Positions 55,472-64,000 of a stretch of 64,000 nucleotides of DNA are shown one piece after another (position 1 is the stretch's first letter; each line of letters begins with the position of its first letter). The notes under the pieces are model-generated. The model was given only the letters and a program-made list of their open reading frames with translations. It did not search any database and had not been told where the DNA came from. Source of the stretch: Paraconiothyrium sp. Pb-2020 (taxonomy: Eukaryota > Ascomycota > Dothideomycetes > Pleosporales > Didymosphaeriaceae); NCBI GenBank assembly GCA_022419385.1, contig JAJUBI010000009.1:992001-1056000 (forward strand). The letters run 5' to 3'. The position numbers and the translations under genes are program-made.

Positions 55472-55709
55472 TTGATCATGTCCGGTTCTATATTGTGACG
55501 GGAGGGGGCGAAGTCGCGATTTGCATAGCTAAGATATAGAAACAGGAGATAGGATTAGCTCGAAACAGCATCACGTGTCAACCGACGCAAGAGTCAGAAC
55601 AAAGGAAAGCCTCCAGTTTGACTATGCTACAAGGTTGCAGGAGGTAACGGGAAACATCTCCATGATTGTATAGATACACCACCAATTCTATCACATGATC
55701 AGACCCAGC

Positions 55710-56617
55710 TTATGCGTTCAAGTAATCGGCCTTGATGAAATCCGCCATGTTCTTGGGCCTGGGGTAGGGGTTCTCGTGGTGGTCATGGCCATGGTCGTGC
55801 GCGTGCGCGTCCTCAGTAGGGCCGACGTAGTGCATCTTGTAGGCCGAGCCGCACTCCATGCAGCGGCCGACGGGCTCCTCGCGGGTCAGCTAGGATAGAT
55901 TAGCATCGCTGTCCAGAAAATCTTTCGCACATTGATGTCATACAGTGATCCAGAGAACGTTGTGCGAGTCGGCGGGGCAGCCAGTGCAGCCGACGTACTG
56001 CTCGTTACCGGCGGAGTTGACGACGATGGGGTCCTCAAGCGTGCCTGTAGTCCATCAGTCATGACGCCCAGAATATCACCCCATCCTTCCCAGGGGGTGT
56101 TCCAAGGACGTACCGACGCGGCTAGCATCCAATGGCCGCATATCGAAGATGTCGATGCCCTGCATCTTTCCGAGAATTTCGAGACGCTCCAGACCGGTGG
56201 CTTGCTCGAGGTCGGTAGGGACGGTTCCGGGCTTCGCACCCGGGGAAGAAGGTCGGCCTCGGTCTTGATCTTATCAAATGATGTTTGTTAGCCATTGGCG
56301 TTCCGTCCTAATATCGCGGTGTCCCGGGTCGCAGCTCGGTAGCGCGAGGAATGGGCAGCGGGCAGGTAGCACGTACGGTCGAGCTTCTTGAAGCCCTCTT
56401 ACAATGCTGGGAGCGTTTCGCGGAGTGACCTGCCTCCTTGTCCGCGGTAGCCTTCTCGTTGACATCGCCTGCAATGGACGTCAGAAACGAATCGTATGAT
56501 CGAGCTCCTGCACGACTTACGGCGGATGAAGGTGGTGGTAAAAGTGCGGCGGGCGAGGGCGAGGGCGCGGGGGGCAGCGCGCCGGGCGACGGCAAAGGCG
56601 GAGCGCTGGACGAACAT
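55710..56617 (-). CDS. COX4: Cytochrome c oxidase subunit (yeast Cox4 / mammalian COX5B), frameshifted in this sequence
   Basis: A nuclear-encoded zinc-binding subunit of complex IV. Exons are 56521-56617, 56377-56468, 56114-56269, 55944-56044 and 55710-55889; all introns (52-107 nt) have good signals. The presequence is MFVQRSAFAVARRAAPRALA. Conserved parts are PGTVPTDLEQATGLERLEIL, MQGIDIFDMRPLDASRVG, EQYVGCTGCPADSHN and the zinc Cys pair GRCMECGSAYKM. The exons sum to 626 nt, not a multiple of three. In exon 3 IKTEADLLP and GAKPGTVP are in different frames. One C appears to be missing from the run at 56242-56245. Adding one base gives 208 aa, the usual size. Sequence error is the simplest explanation; a truly broken gene would be notable because the subunit is essential for respiration. 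Confidence 0.88.
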
Positions 56618-56945
56618 GGCGGGCGCAATTGGGTGTGGAGCGGGAGGGACGTGGTGGTGTGAAGCTGCAAAGTTGGCGCTGAGGTCCAACCAGCGATCGT
56701 GCCATGCGAGCTTGGCGAGGAGCTCGGATGAGTCAGCCGATTGTGCGCTACGCCATTGCTTGCTGCGCCCATGGTTCGGGACTCGCCGTCGCCGTCGCCA
56801 TGTGAGGGCACAGCAAGCTGGCGGAGCATCACAGACGGCCGGTTGCTACATGCTGCGCCTATATAGTTGCCGGACGTCTGTCGTAGTCGTTGTCGCCTGC
56901 ACCTTTCGTGTCTCCAGCACTGCACCTGCGTACTCGCCTGCAGCA
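56618..56945. other. Intergenic: COX4/PNC1 divergent promoter
   Basis: 328 bp separating the two start codons, GC-rich near COX4. No TATA box is obvious. Confidence 0.5.
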
Positions 56946-57681
56946 ATGGCATCATTCAAGCCCGCGCTCGTCATTGTCGACGTGCAAGAGGACTTCTGCC
57001 CGCCCGTGAGTCGAATGCACAAAATCGCCGACCCTGCCTGGCTGATGGATTACTGTGAAGAATGGTTCACTTGCCGTACAGGGAGGACGCGACATTGTCC
57101 CTCTACTTAACGACCTGCTCGACCGCCCCTTCGCCATCAAGATAGCCACCAAGGACTTCCACCCGCAAGACCACATCTCCTTCGCCTCCAACCACGAAGC
57201 GCCCAACAACAAGCCCTTTGAGTCCTTCATCACCATCCAAAACCCACTGAACCCTTCTGAGACGCAAGAGACGCGATTATGGCCCGACCACTGCGTGCAG
57301 GGCACCAAGGGCTCTGAACTACTTCCTGAGTTACATGTCGACAAGGTGCACAAGATTGTGGAGAAGGGGCAGGACAAGCGTGTGGAGATGTACTCTGCAT
57401 TCGCAGACCCTTTCAAGAACCCTTGCGTGGACAAGAGCGGGCTTGCTGAGTTGCTACACGAGGAGGGCGTTACGGATGTGTTCGTAGCAGGACTTGCGGC
57501 TGACTACTGTGTGCGATACACAGCACTGGATGCAGCGAAGGAAGGCTTCAAGACGCGCGTCATCGAAGAAGCGACCAGGGCAGTTGACCCATCCGCTATG
57601 GATGAGGTACATAAAGAATACCAGGAGGCAGGCGTCGCTGTCATTGGAAAAGATGACGGGTCGCTCAAGCAGGTGAAATAG
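56946..57681 (+). CDS. PNC1: Nicotinamidase (isochorismatase-like hydrolase)
   Basis: Converts nicotinamide to nicotinate in the NAD+ salvage pathway and relieves sirtuin inhibition in yeast. Exons are 56946-57005 and 57061-57681 (226 aa). The 55-nt intron ends at GTGAAG, so the junction reads DFCPP-NGSLAVQGGRDIV, as in the family. The later AG in GTACAG would delete NGSLAVQ and was not used. The catalytic Asp12 is in IVDVQEDF, the metal ligands lie in TKDFHPQDHISF, and the nucleophilic Cys is in GLAADYCVRYT. The segment LWPDHCVQGTKGSEL is also typical. Size is close to yeast Pnc1 (216). No signal peptide is seen. Confidence 0.95.
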
Positions 57682-58363
57682 CCAGGTCTTGCTTCTCATC
57701 TTTTCATCACTGTTTCCATCATTCCCAGTTATAGAATCGGGTCAGGCGGGTCTCTTGGTAGAAACGGAGCTCGGATAAGGAAGATACCCGATGGACATTT
57801 CCTTTGCGCACTTGGTCTCCATCACTGATGGCCCGAGGACGCCCCTGTATGGATGTAGACTGGTTCCAGGCACCAAATCACGAGTATACACTCTTGCGTG
57901 TTTCATGCTTCTTGAACAAGCGCTCCCTCTCTTCCGATGGAGCTTTGCTATTCCGACGATGCCGAGTCTGGCGGGTCAGCTGCGCTCCATCGATCAGAAA
58001 GTGACGTGAGTGGGTGCATGGACCGCCTCACTGTATATACGCAGAAACTCGACACACACGGCAGGTGTCAAGCCATTATTCGTGTTGTCAATCTACCAAA
58101 TAAACACCACTGCGCAACGAGGCGGGGCATCTACCTAGGCACGACCGAGAAGCCCGGGCCAAATTTTCCCCCGCGCCTACGCGTTCCGTCATCGCTCATT
58201 GACAGGGTCGCATTCGTTGGCTGTGCAGAGCCACACTTCACCACCAACAAACAAGGCAGCCTAGTCTTGCCTGAGCCCGGAATTGCAGGATTTCCTGTTT
58301 GCTCTTTCACAACTCTTAAAGATCATTTGCAGCGGTTTTGTTCAGCAGCAGCAGATATCCAGC
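57682..58363. other. Intergenic upstream of the OSH gene
   Basis: An open plus-strand frame (57937-58407) runs into the first OSH donor and could hold an alternative first exon, but it lacks family resemblance. Confidence 0.45.
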
Positions 58364-60452
58364 ATGGTTCTAGGCCACGGACACAGGCGGCACTCGCTGA
58401 CGAGTAAGTCTTCGAACAGTTTGCTGCCCTCGTTTTGAGGTTTTATATAGCAAGGTAATATCGACCAGAGCGGCAAACAATATGTATAGGCAACCGCTCG
58501 TCGACGGACGAACAGAGGCGATGAGGTCACGAAGGAGGACGAGACGGTGGTGGACGCGGACCAGGGCAACAGTACGCACTTCGCGGGCAACCTGAGTTCA
58601 TTGGGGATCTTGCTGACCGAGATAATCTGCAGTGCTCACCCACATCATATCGCAATTGCGGCCAGGCGCAGACTTGAGTCGAGTAACGCTACCCACCTTC
58701 ATATTGGAACCGCGGTCTATGCTCGAAAGAATAACAAAGTGCGCATTGACACTCTGAATTCTGCGAAGCTCCAATGCTGACAGGACACACAGCTTCATGG
58801 CCCATCCCGAGACACTCCTGCCCATGACGAAGATCGAAGACCCTATCGATCGGTTCGTCGCAGTAACCAAGTTTTATTTGAGCGGCTGGCACATCAAACC
58901 TCCGTATGCGTGCCACTTCCACCCATAAGCACCAGCTGATGTCAAGGCAGAGGCGTGAAGAAGCCGTTGAACCCGATCCTGGGTGAGATATTCACCGGAT
59001 ACTGGGACTACCCCGATGGTACAAAAGGTTATTACATCTCCGAGCAAACGTCGCACCACCCACCCAAGTCGAGCTACTTCTTTATGGCTCCGGAACATCA
59101 CATACGGATAGACGGCACGCTGAAGCCGAGGAGCAAGTTTTTGGGCAATTCAGCGGCGAGCATGATGGAGGGCATAGCGGTGATGCGGTTCCTGAACACT
59201 GGAGAGAGATTGTAAGTAAGACGGTGAAACCAGTCGAGACTCGGCTAATCATCATGCAGCTTCGTTACGCAACCTAACATGTATGCGCGCGGCATCCTCT
59301 TTGGCAAAATGAAGTACGAGCTCGGCGACCACAGCTACATCCGGTGTCCTGAGACCGGCATGGTAGCCGACATTGAGTTCAAGACTAAAGGATACTTTGG
59401 TGGTACGTACAATGCGATTGGTGGCTTCATCAAGGACAAGAATGACAAGCAGCTATTTGAGCTTTCCGGCTTGTGGAACGAGGAGATGTGGATAAAGGAT
59501 TTGACGGTAGGTTTTCAATACGTCGCTTTTTACAGCTGCACACCCATGGTTCAGCATTGTTAAGCTAACTTCTCCCGTAGACTGGTAAGAAGCAGCTACT
59601 CTTCGACGCATCCCATGCCAAACCCTCGTATCCGAAGGCTCGACCACTGGAGGAACAAGACGAGCGAGAATCGCAAAAGCTATGGCACGAAGTGACTGAA
59701 GCCGTGAAACGGAAGGACCAGGACACAGCAACCACCGAGAAGGCACGCATTGAAGATCGGCAAAGAGAAGAGGCGGCGAAGCGGATGAACGAGGGAGTGG
59801 ATTGGCATCCGCAGCTGTTCCGCCGGGTACAAGGTGGCCATGGTGGAAGCGAAGAAGGCGAAGAGGATCTCGATTGGATCATCAATGTGAGAATGTCAGT
59901 ATCCTTGTTCACTGTGATTGAGGACTCCACTGACTGTAATGCAGCGACGGCAAGACGCCCCAGGAGCAGGTGAAGCAAGTACTCGAAATTGCAGCTATCC
60001 TCCCCGGCCAAGCACCACACCGCAAGTTCAGCATTCCTGCTTTGTCCCGGACCAATACCAATGACCCAGCTGCAGGAGGAAGCCACGCCATCCAGCAGAG
60101 CCATTCAGTTCAAAGCAACACAAATCCAGATGTCAGTAAATCAGATCCCGACCTCCAGCAAAAGCAACAAACTCTCGGCGACCTCATTGATCTTAGCAAC
60201 CCGACTCCTAACAAGGACATAGACGTGATTGCGAACAACTCCAACAACCCTCCGCAACTCCCACTCGAGAAGCCGAAGTCTCAGCCTGAAAACCTCACAC
60301 CTGAAACGAAGCCCCAGGATGAGTTTGCGGAAGATCTGCCGCCCAGCAAGTTGTTAAACTTCGTGCAGGACGAGCCAGGGCACGGGCATGCATTGAAGCG
60401 AATGGATACAGAGACTGAGGAGGAAGAGCAATTTCACGATGCGCACTCGTGA
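58364..60452 (+). CDS. Oxysterol-binding protein homologue (OSH6/7-like lipid transfer protein)
   Basis: Short OSH proteins (no PH or ankyrin part) move phosphatidylserine, PI4P or sterol between ER and plasma membrane. Exons: 58364-58403, 58518-58571, 58633-58738, 58793-58903, 58951-59211, 59260-59506, 59581-59894 and 59945-60452 (546 aa, all in phase). The lid and tunnel start is QLRPGADLSRVTLPTFILEP, followed by GVKKPLNPILGEIFTGYWDY and the fingerprint EQTSHHPPKSSYF (OSBP consensus EQVSHHPP; Thr is typical of Osh6/7). A helix with many charged residues (about 290-360) and a disordered Asn/Gln/Pro-rich tail of about 130 residues follow. The first exon and first acceptor are uncertain: acceptor GAG at 58517 gives the short N-terminus MVLGHGHRRHSLTS, while CAG at 58515 would suit a longer upstream frame. 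Confidence 0.88.
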
Positions 60453-61260
60453 ATCAAGCGTCTCGCTTTGTTGATGCATGTCAGCGTGATACCAGCTCCG
60501 TCCACGATTCGTGGCTCTTAGCGGCTGTGCAAATTATAACATGGCTTTACACATCGTTCAGCTGGGGAATTCTGGAGGGTAGTTAAATGGATACACAGTT
60601 GCTCTGGGTGCCATCAGGGTCGTAATGAAAAGAGCTCATATGCATAATTGACAGAACATTGGGTTCGAGCGGCAAGCTTTACTATCTCTGGGAGTAAACA
60701 CCTACACTACATTATGATTGCTGAACGTTAGTGTTGAATTGCAAACCTACGACGGAACCATGTCGGGTCGAGAGAGATGTAGGCTAATTGCCCAAACAGG
60801 AGAGCCGTTACGATCTTGGGATGTTTATTTACCAAGGACCGTTCGCAAAGAACCTGAGGCAGCAAGCCTGGTACATCCACGCGATATGCACGCCACTTAC
60901 AGCAATTCCAGCATCTTACAGCCGTCCACCAGCCGGTGCAAGCCCACGTGCTGCTTGGCAGACTGGGCAATCTGGGCAACCTAGCTGTATCTCGGTTCGG
61001 GGTTCGTACCTTATCACCTCCGCCCGAATACGTGCATGCGACCATGGGCCCAAGCAGAGAAAGATTATTCCACGTGCAGTAGCTTTGGAGCTTCTCTGGT
61101 CTTGAGCTCCGCTGGGTTGGAAGAGCTACTGCATAGCCCGGGTCTGAATCACAGAGATAAGAAGGGCCATGGCCCAGGAAGATGCAATTCGCGCTGCAGG
61201 AACGCATTCGTTTAGTTCCCCGTCATTGCGAGAGCACACGACCTCTGTCAATCATCCGAA
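60453..61260. other. Intergenic
   Basis: OSH 3' UTR and upstream region of the phosphodiesterase. A Cys/Trp-rich frame on the minus strand (60728-61207) has no coding support. Confidence 0.5.
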
Positions 61261-62493
61261 ATGCGCTGCGTTGTCACCCTTGCGCTGCTGGCGACGTCTG
61301 CCGTCGCGGTTCCCTCCAATGGTTACAACACTGGCCATGGCAGCAACAAGCTCAACGTTCAGGTCGGCGACCGCCCATTTTATCTAATTAATAACATGGA
61401 CGAAGGTCCTTTGAAGAAGAAGCTCCAATCTTGCTCCGAAGGCCCTTTCAAGACTTCCGACTTCGTGGTTTCCCACCGAGGCGCGGCGCTTCAATTCCCA
61501 GAGCATACAACGGAAGGCCTCGTAGCAGCCAGGAGGCAGGGCGCCGGCATCCTCGAATGCGATGTTGCTTTCACAAAGGACAAAAAGCTCGTGTGCCGCC
61601 ACGCACAGTGCGACCTACACACCACAACCAATATTCTTAACACGACTCTCGGCGCGAAGTGCACTACGCCCTTCCAGCCGGCCGCCAATGGGCAGCCTGC
61701 GCAGGCCAAGTGCTGCACATCAGACATTACTGAAGCAGAGTTCAAGACGCTCTGCGCCAAGATGGACGGATCCAACGCGAACGCTACTACAGTCAAGGAG
61801 TACATGGACGGCACGCCGTACTTCCGCACAGATCTATATGCAACCTGCGGCACGCTCATGACGCTCAACGAGTACATCAAGATCGTCGACTCGTATGGCC
61901 TCAAGTTCACGCCCGAACTCAAAACTCCGGAAGTCCCCATGCCGTTCAACGGGTACACCCAGGAGCAATACGCACAGGATCTTATCGACGCGTTCAAAGC
62001 CCACAAGATCGATGCTAGCCGCGTCTACGCCCAGTCCTTCCTGCCCGACGACATCTTCTACTGGATCAAGCACGAGCCCAAGTTCGGTAAACAAGCCGTG
62101 TATCTCGATGAGCGTGTTGACACACCCGAAGGCTACGCCAACGCCACAGCCTCCATTCCCGAGCTCGCGAAAAGGGGCGTCAAGATCATGGCACCCGCGT
62201 TCTTCGCACTCACAAAGGTCGATCCTACCACCAAGAAGATCGTGCCCAGCGAGTACGCTATCGCGGTCAAGAAAGCCGGCATGGACATCATCACCTGGTC
62301 TTTTGAGCGATCGGGGTGGCTGAACCAGGGTGGTGATTATTACTACCAGTATGTGAAGGAGGTGGTGAACAATGATGGGGACATGTACACTGTTCTTGAT
62401 GTGTTGGTGCAGCAGGTCGGAATCCGGGGCATGTTTTCGGATTGGCCGGCGACAGTCACGTATTATGCTAACTGTTTTGGGCTGGGACATTGA
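61261..62493 (+). CDS. Secreted glycerophosphodiester phosphodiesterase-like protein
   Basis: A GDPD-family TIM-barrel enzyme that hydrolyses glycerophosphodiesters to glycerol-3-phosphate and an alcohol. Single exon, 410 aa. The signal peptide is MRCVVTLALLATSAVA. The catalytic start is HRGAALQFPEHT (His72, Arg73, Glu about 82), then LECDVAFTKDKKLVCRH carrying the acidic metal ligands and second His. Later barrel elements are GLKFTPELKTP, RVYAQSFLPDDIFYWI and MDIITWSFERSG. The insert between strands (CTTPFQP through KCCTSDITEAEFKTLC) is Cys-rich and probably disulfide-bonded, as suits an extracellular enzyme. Several NxT sites are present. Role in phosphate or carbon acquisition is inferred. 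Confidence 0.93.
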   Translation: MRCVVTLALLATSAVAVPSNGYNTGHGSNKLNVQVGDRPFYLINNMDEGPLKKKLQSCSEGPFKTSDFVVSHRGAALQFPEHTTEGLVAARRQGAGILECDVAFTKDKKLVCRHAQCDLHTTTNILNTTLGAKCTTPFQPAANGQPAQAKCCTSDITEAEFKTLCAKMDGSNANATTVKEYMDGTPYFRTDLYATCGTLMTLNEYIKIVDSYGLKFTPELKTPEVPMPFNGYTQEQYAQDLIDAFKAHKIDASRVYAQSFLPDDIFYWIKHEPKFGKQAVYLDERVDTPEGYANATASIPELAKRGVKIMAPAFFALTKVDPTTKKIVPSEYAIAVKKAGMDIITWSFERSGWLNQGGDYYYQYVKEVVNNDGDMYTVLDVLVQQVGIRGMFSDWPATVTYYANCFGLGH

Positions 62494-63734
62494 GGGGGTG
62501 AGAGGGTATATAGAAAGTGGAATGTGTGAATGACGATGTTTTGAGTAGGGTGATTAAAAGCCAGGGTGGCCTTTGGTGTTACTATGTTGTGGTGGATGTA
62601 GCGTGCCATGAGACAAGGAAGAAACATTTGAAGTGATATAGGTGACCATAAAGGCGCTTTCGTCCTTTACGCGATTTTTAGGCAATCGAAGCATCCCAGA
62701 TAGCGGATTTGCATCGTCCGTTAACCAGTCACCTCCGCCAAATCAGCCGCCCTCAATTCTTATCACCAGTAGCCTTGCTAGTTCGGACTTGGCTTTCATA
62801 GCATGAGCATTGCTCGAACATCTCTGATAGTATAGGAACATAACAGAAAGAGGAGACTATGCTATATCTGAGTGATTATGTCGCCAAATCTATCATAGAT
62901 AGACGAGGCATCTATGCCAAGTAAGGTAAGTCAGTCCCCGTGAAGAATGTTATCATAAGACTTGCCGATAGGCTCATCGAATCATGGCATAGCTTATTGG
63001 TAACAGAGATCGGTGGGTCACGGATAAGGCACTGGTTTCGGGTAAATCCTAGACAAAAGGAAGGGCAAATTGACTCTAAGCACCGCTTACGGTGAGGCAT
63101 GGCAAGATGTGGACGACACTAGTGCATGTCTTGTCGGTCAGCAGGACATTGTACGGCCATGAATGAGGCTGCCCGGGCAGTCTGAAACACTTTTGTGAGA
63201 GATTGGCCCTCGATTAATGTCACATAGCTTGGAATCTCGATTTCAATGCATTCATACATTTGATCCCGACTGTATGTTATTTCCTTATTGGTCACAGACT
63301 TATTTCATCATCCAATTACTGATAACAAAGCTCCATTCGCCTGGGTGGGACATCATGGTCTAAGTCTGATAGCAGAGCCTGACGACTGAGACATAGTCTC
63401 GGTTCAGCGAAAGCGCACCACCATCAGTGAGATGAATTGGTCACGTCTAGGTTCATTAAGCATCAGAATCAGGATATGACCACATGAGAGCCATTCCATC
63501 TTACAGTTTATGCCGGCTTCAATTATTACCGCTGTAATTCCGAAATATCTCGGCTTGTGTCGCGGCTGGGTGCGGTGTAGTCGGGCAAACCCTTTGTCTT
63601 ACACTTCCCTCATTGTGATTACATCTTCTACCAACGGGGTGGCGCGTAACGAGAGCCGCAACGCGCACTTCTTGATAAAAAGCAACGTCTCCGTACATTC
63701 CCTGATTTAGGGTCTATTAGCTGCCCTCATCTCC
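62494..63734. other. Intergenic, about 1.2 kb
   Basis: No gene supported. The region is moderately AT-rich, with short open frames only. Confidence 0.5.
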
Positions 63735-64000
63735 ATGATTACTTTACCATTAGCAGAAAGACTTGTCCTCGGCGCATTTGAGAGTCGCGGAGTGGTTCAA
63801 AAGCCTCCAACCCAAGACAGTCTCGTTCTCGAAGCTTGGTCTTCCGGTTATCTAGATGGAGCTCTCGTCATCATGAGTTGTATCACAATCGCCAACATGC
63901 GCAGAGGGGTTCTGCTACACAAGGTGAGGATATCGAGGCAATCTAAATTACGCGATACTGATGAATCTGCAAGCTTGTTCTTCTCGAGGTATAGAATCTT
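63735..64000 (+). CDS. Integral membrane protein, N-terminal part, cut by the right edge
   Basis: Exon 1 (63735-63923) encodes 63 residues: MITLPLAERLVLGAFESRG, then a first membrane helix around YLDGALVIMSCITIANMRRG and VLLHK. A 50-nt intron (63924-63973; GTGAGG, branch ACTGATG, acceptor CAAG) leads in phase 0 to LVLLE. Another donor-like GTATAG follows at 63989, so exon 2 may be only 15 nt. The string NMRRGVLLHK-LVLLE matches a family of fungal multi-pass membrane proteins that I know only as uncharacterised. The rest lies outside the window. Function unknown. Confidence 0.7.
   Translation, partial: MITLPLAERLVLGAFESRGVVQKPPTQDSLVLEAWSSGYLDGALVIMSCITIANMRRGVLLHKVRISRQSKLRDTDESASLFFSRYRI

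Noticed and set aside
57006..57086. Longer PNC1 intron ending at GTACAG
   Set aside because: It would delete NGSLAVQ, conserved in nicotinamidases. The acceptor at 57060 keeps it and is in phase.
60728..61207. Minus-strand open frame of 159 codons
   Set aside because: A Cys/Trp/Ser-rich peptide without family resemblance in a promoter region; probably chance.

Overview
This window is nuclear DNA of a filamentous ascomycete, most likely a dothideomycete (Pleosporales-like). I base this on many short GT-AG introns (mostly 47-110 nt) with CTAAC/CTGAC-type branch sites, single-copy fungal housekeeping genes lying close together on both strands, a Zn2Cys6 regulator, secreted S10 and S28 peptidases and a CYP504-type P450. 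There is no sign of bacterial, viral or organellar sequence. The lineage is inferred from protein character, not from a database search.

Layout. The left edge cuts a minus-strand gene (1-201). LST4/FNIP (985-4662) follows, then about 3.3 kb without a supportable gene. A compact block runs from 8 to 18 kb: NUP49 (minus), FIP1 (plus), a glutathionyl-hydroquinone reductase (minus) and the mitochondrial RNA polymerase RPO41 (minus). A type II membrane protein resembling glycosyltransferases and a CYP504-like P450 lie at 18.5-22.9 kb, followed by a gene-poor 2.35 kb stretch. From 25.3 to 31.7 kb sit three genes of unknown function. The outer two share a diverged domain of about 140 residues and appear to be paralogues. 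The middle one is an orphan with a 9-bp coding microsatellite.

The next block holds an intron-containing tRNA-Gln (32.4 kb), ALG2 and VPS15 (divergent), and a Cys/His-rich putative zinc-binding protein. Two secreted serine peptidases follow: an S10 carboxypeptidase at 40.8-43.0 kb and an S28 peptidase at 47.0-49.1 kb. They flank an HRSWTG-motif protein and a poorly defined membrane protein. From 50.8 to 62.5 kb come a Zn2Cys6 transcription factor, CGI121 (KEOPS), COX4, PNC1, an OSH6/7-type lipid-transfer protein and a secreted GDPD-like phosphodiesterase. A membrane-protein gene runs off the right edge.

How the genes relate. This is mostly a housekeeping neighbourhood with no operon-like logic. 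LST4 (Rag GTPase/TORC1 control), VPS15 (PI3K, autophagy and sorting) and the OSH protein share a membrane-trafficking and nutrient theme only loosely. RPO41 and COX4 are mitochondrial. NUP49/FIP1, ALG2/VPS15 and COX4/PNC1 are divergent pairs with start codons about 300-350 bp apart. All exon structures were read by eye from splice signals, phase and family conservation. The least certain are the 5' ends of NUP49 and the OSH gene and the structure of the 46 kb membrane gene. COX4 carries an apparent frameshift. I see no transposons, CRISPR arrays or rRNA genes.
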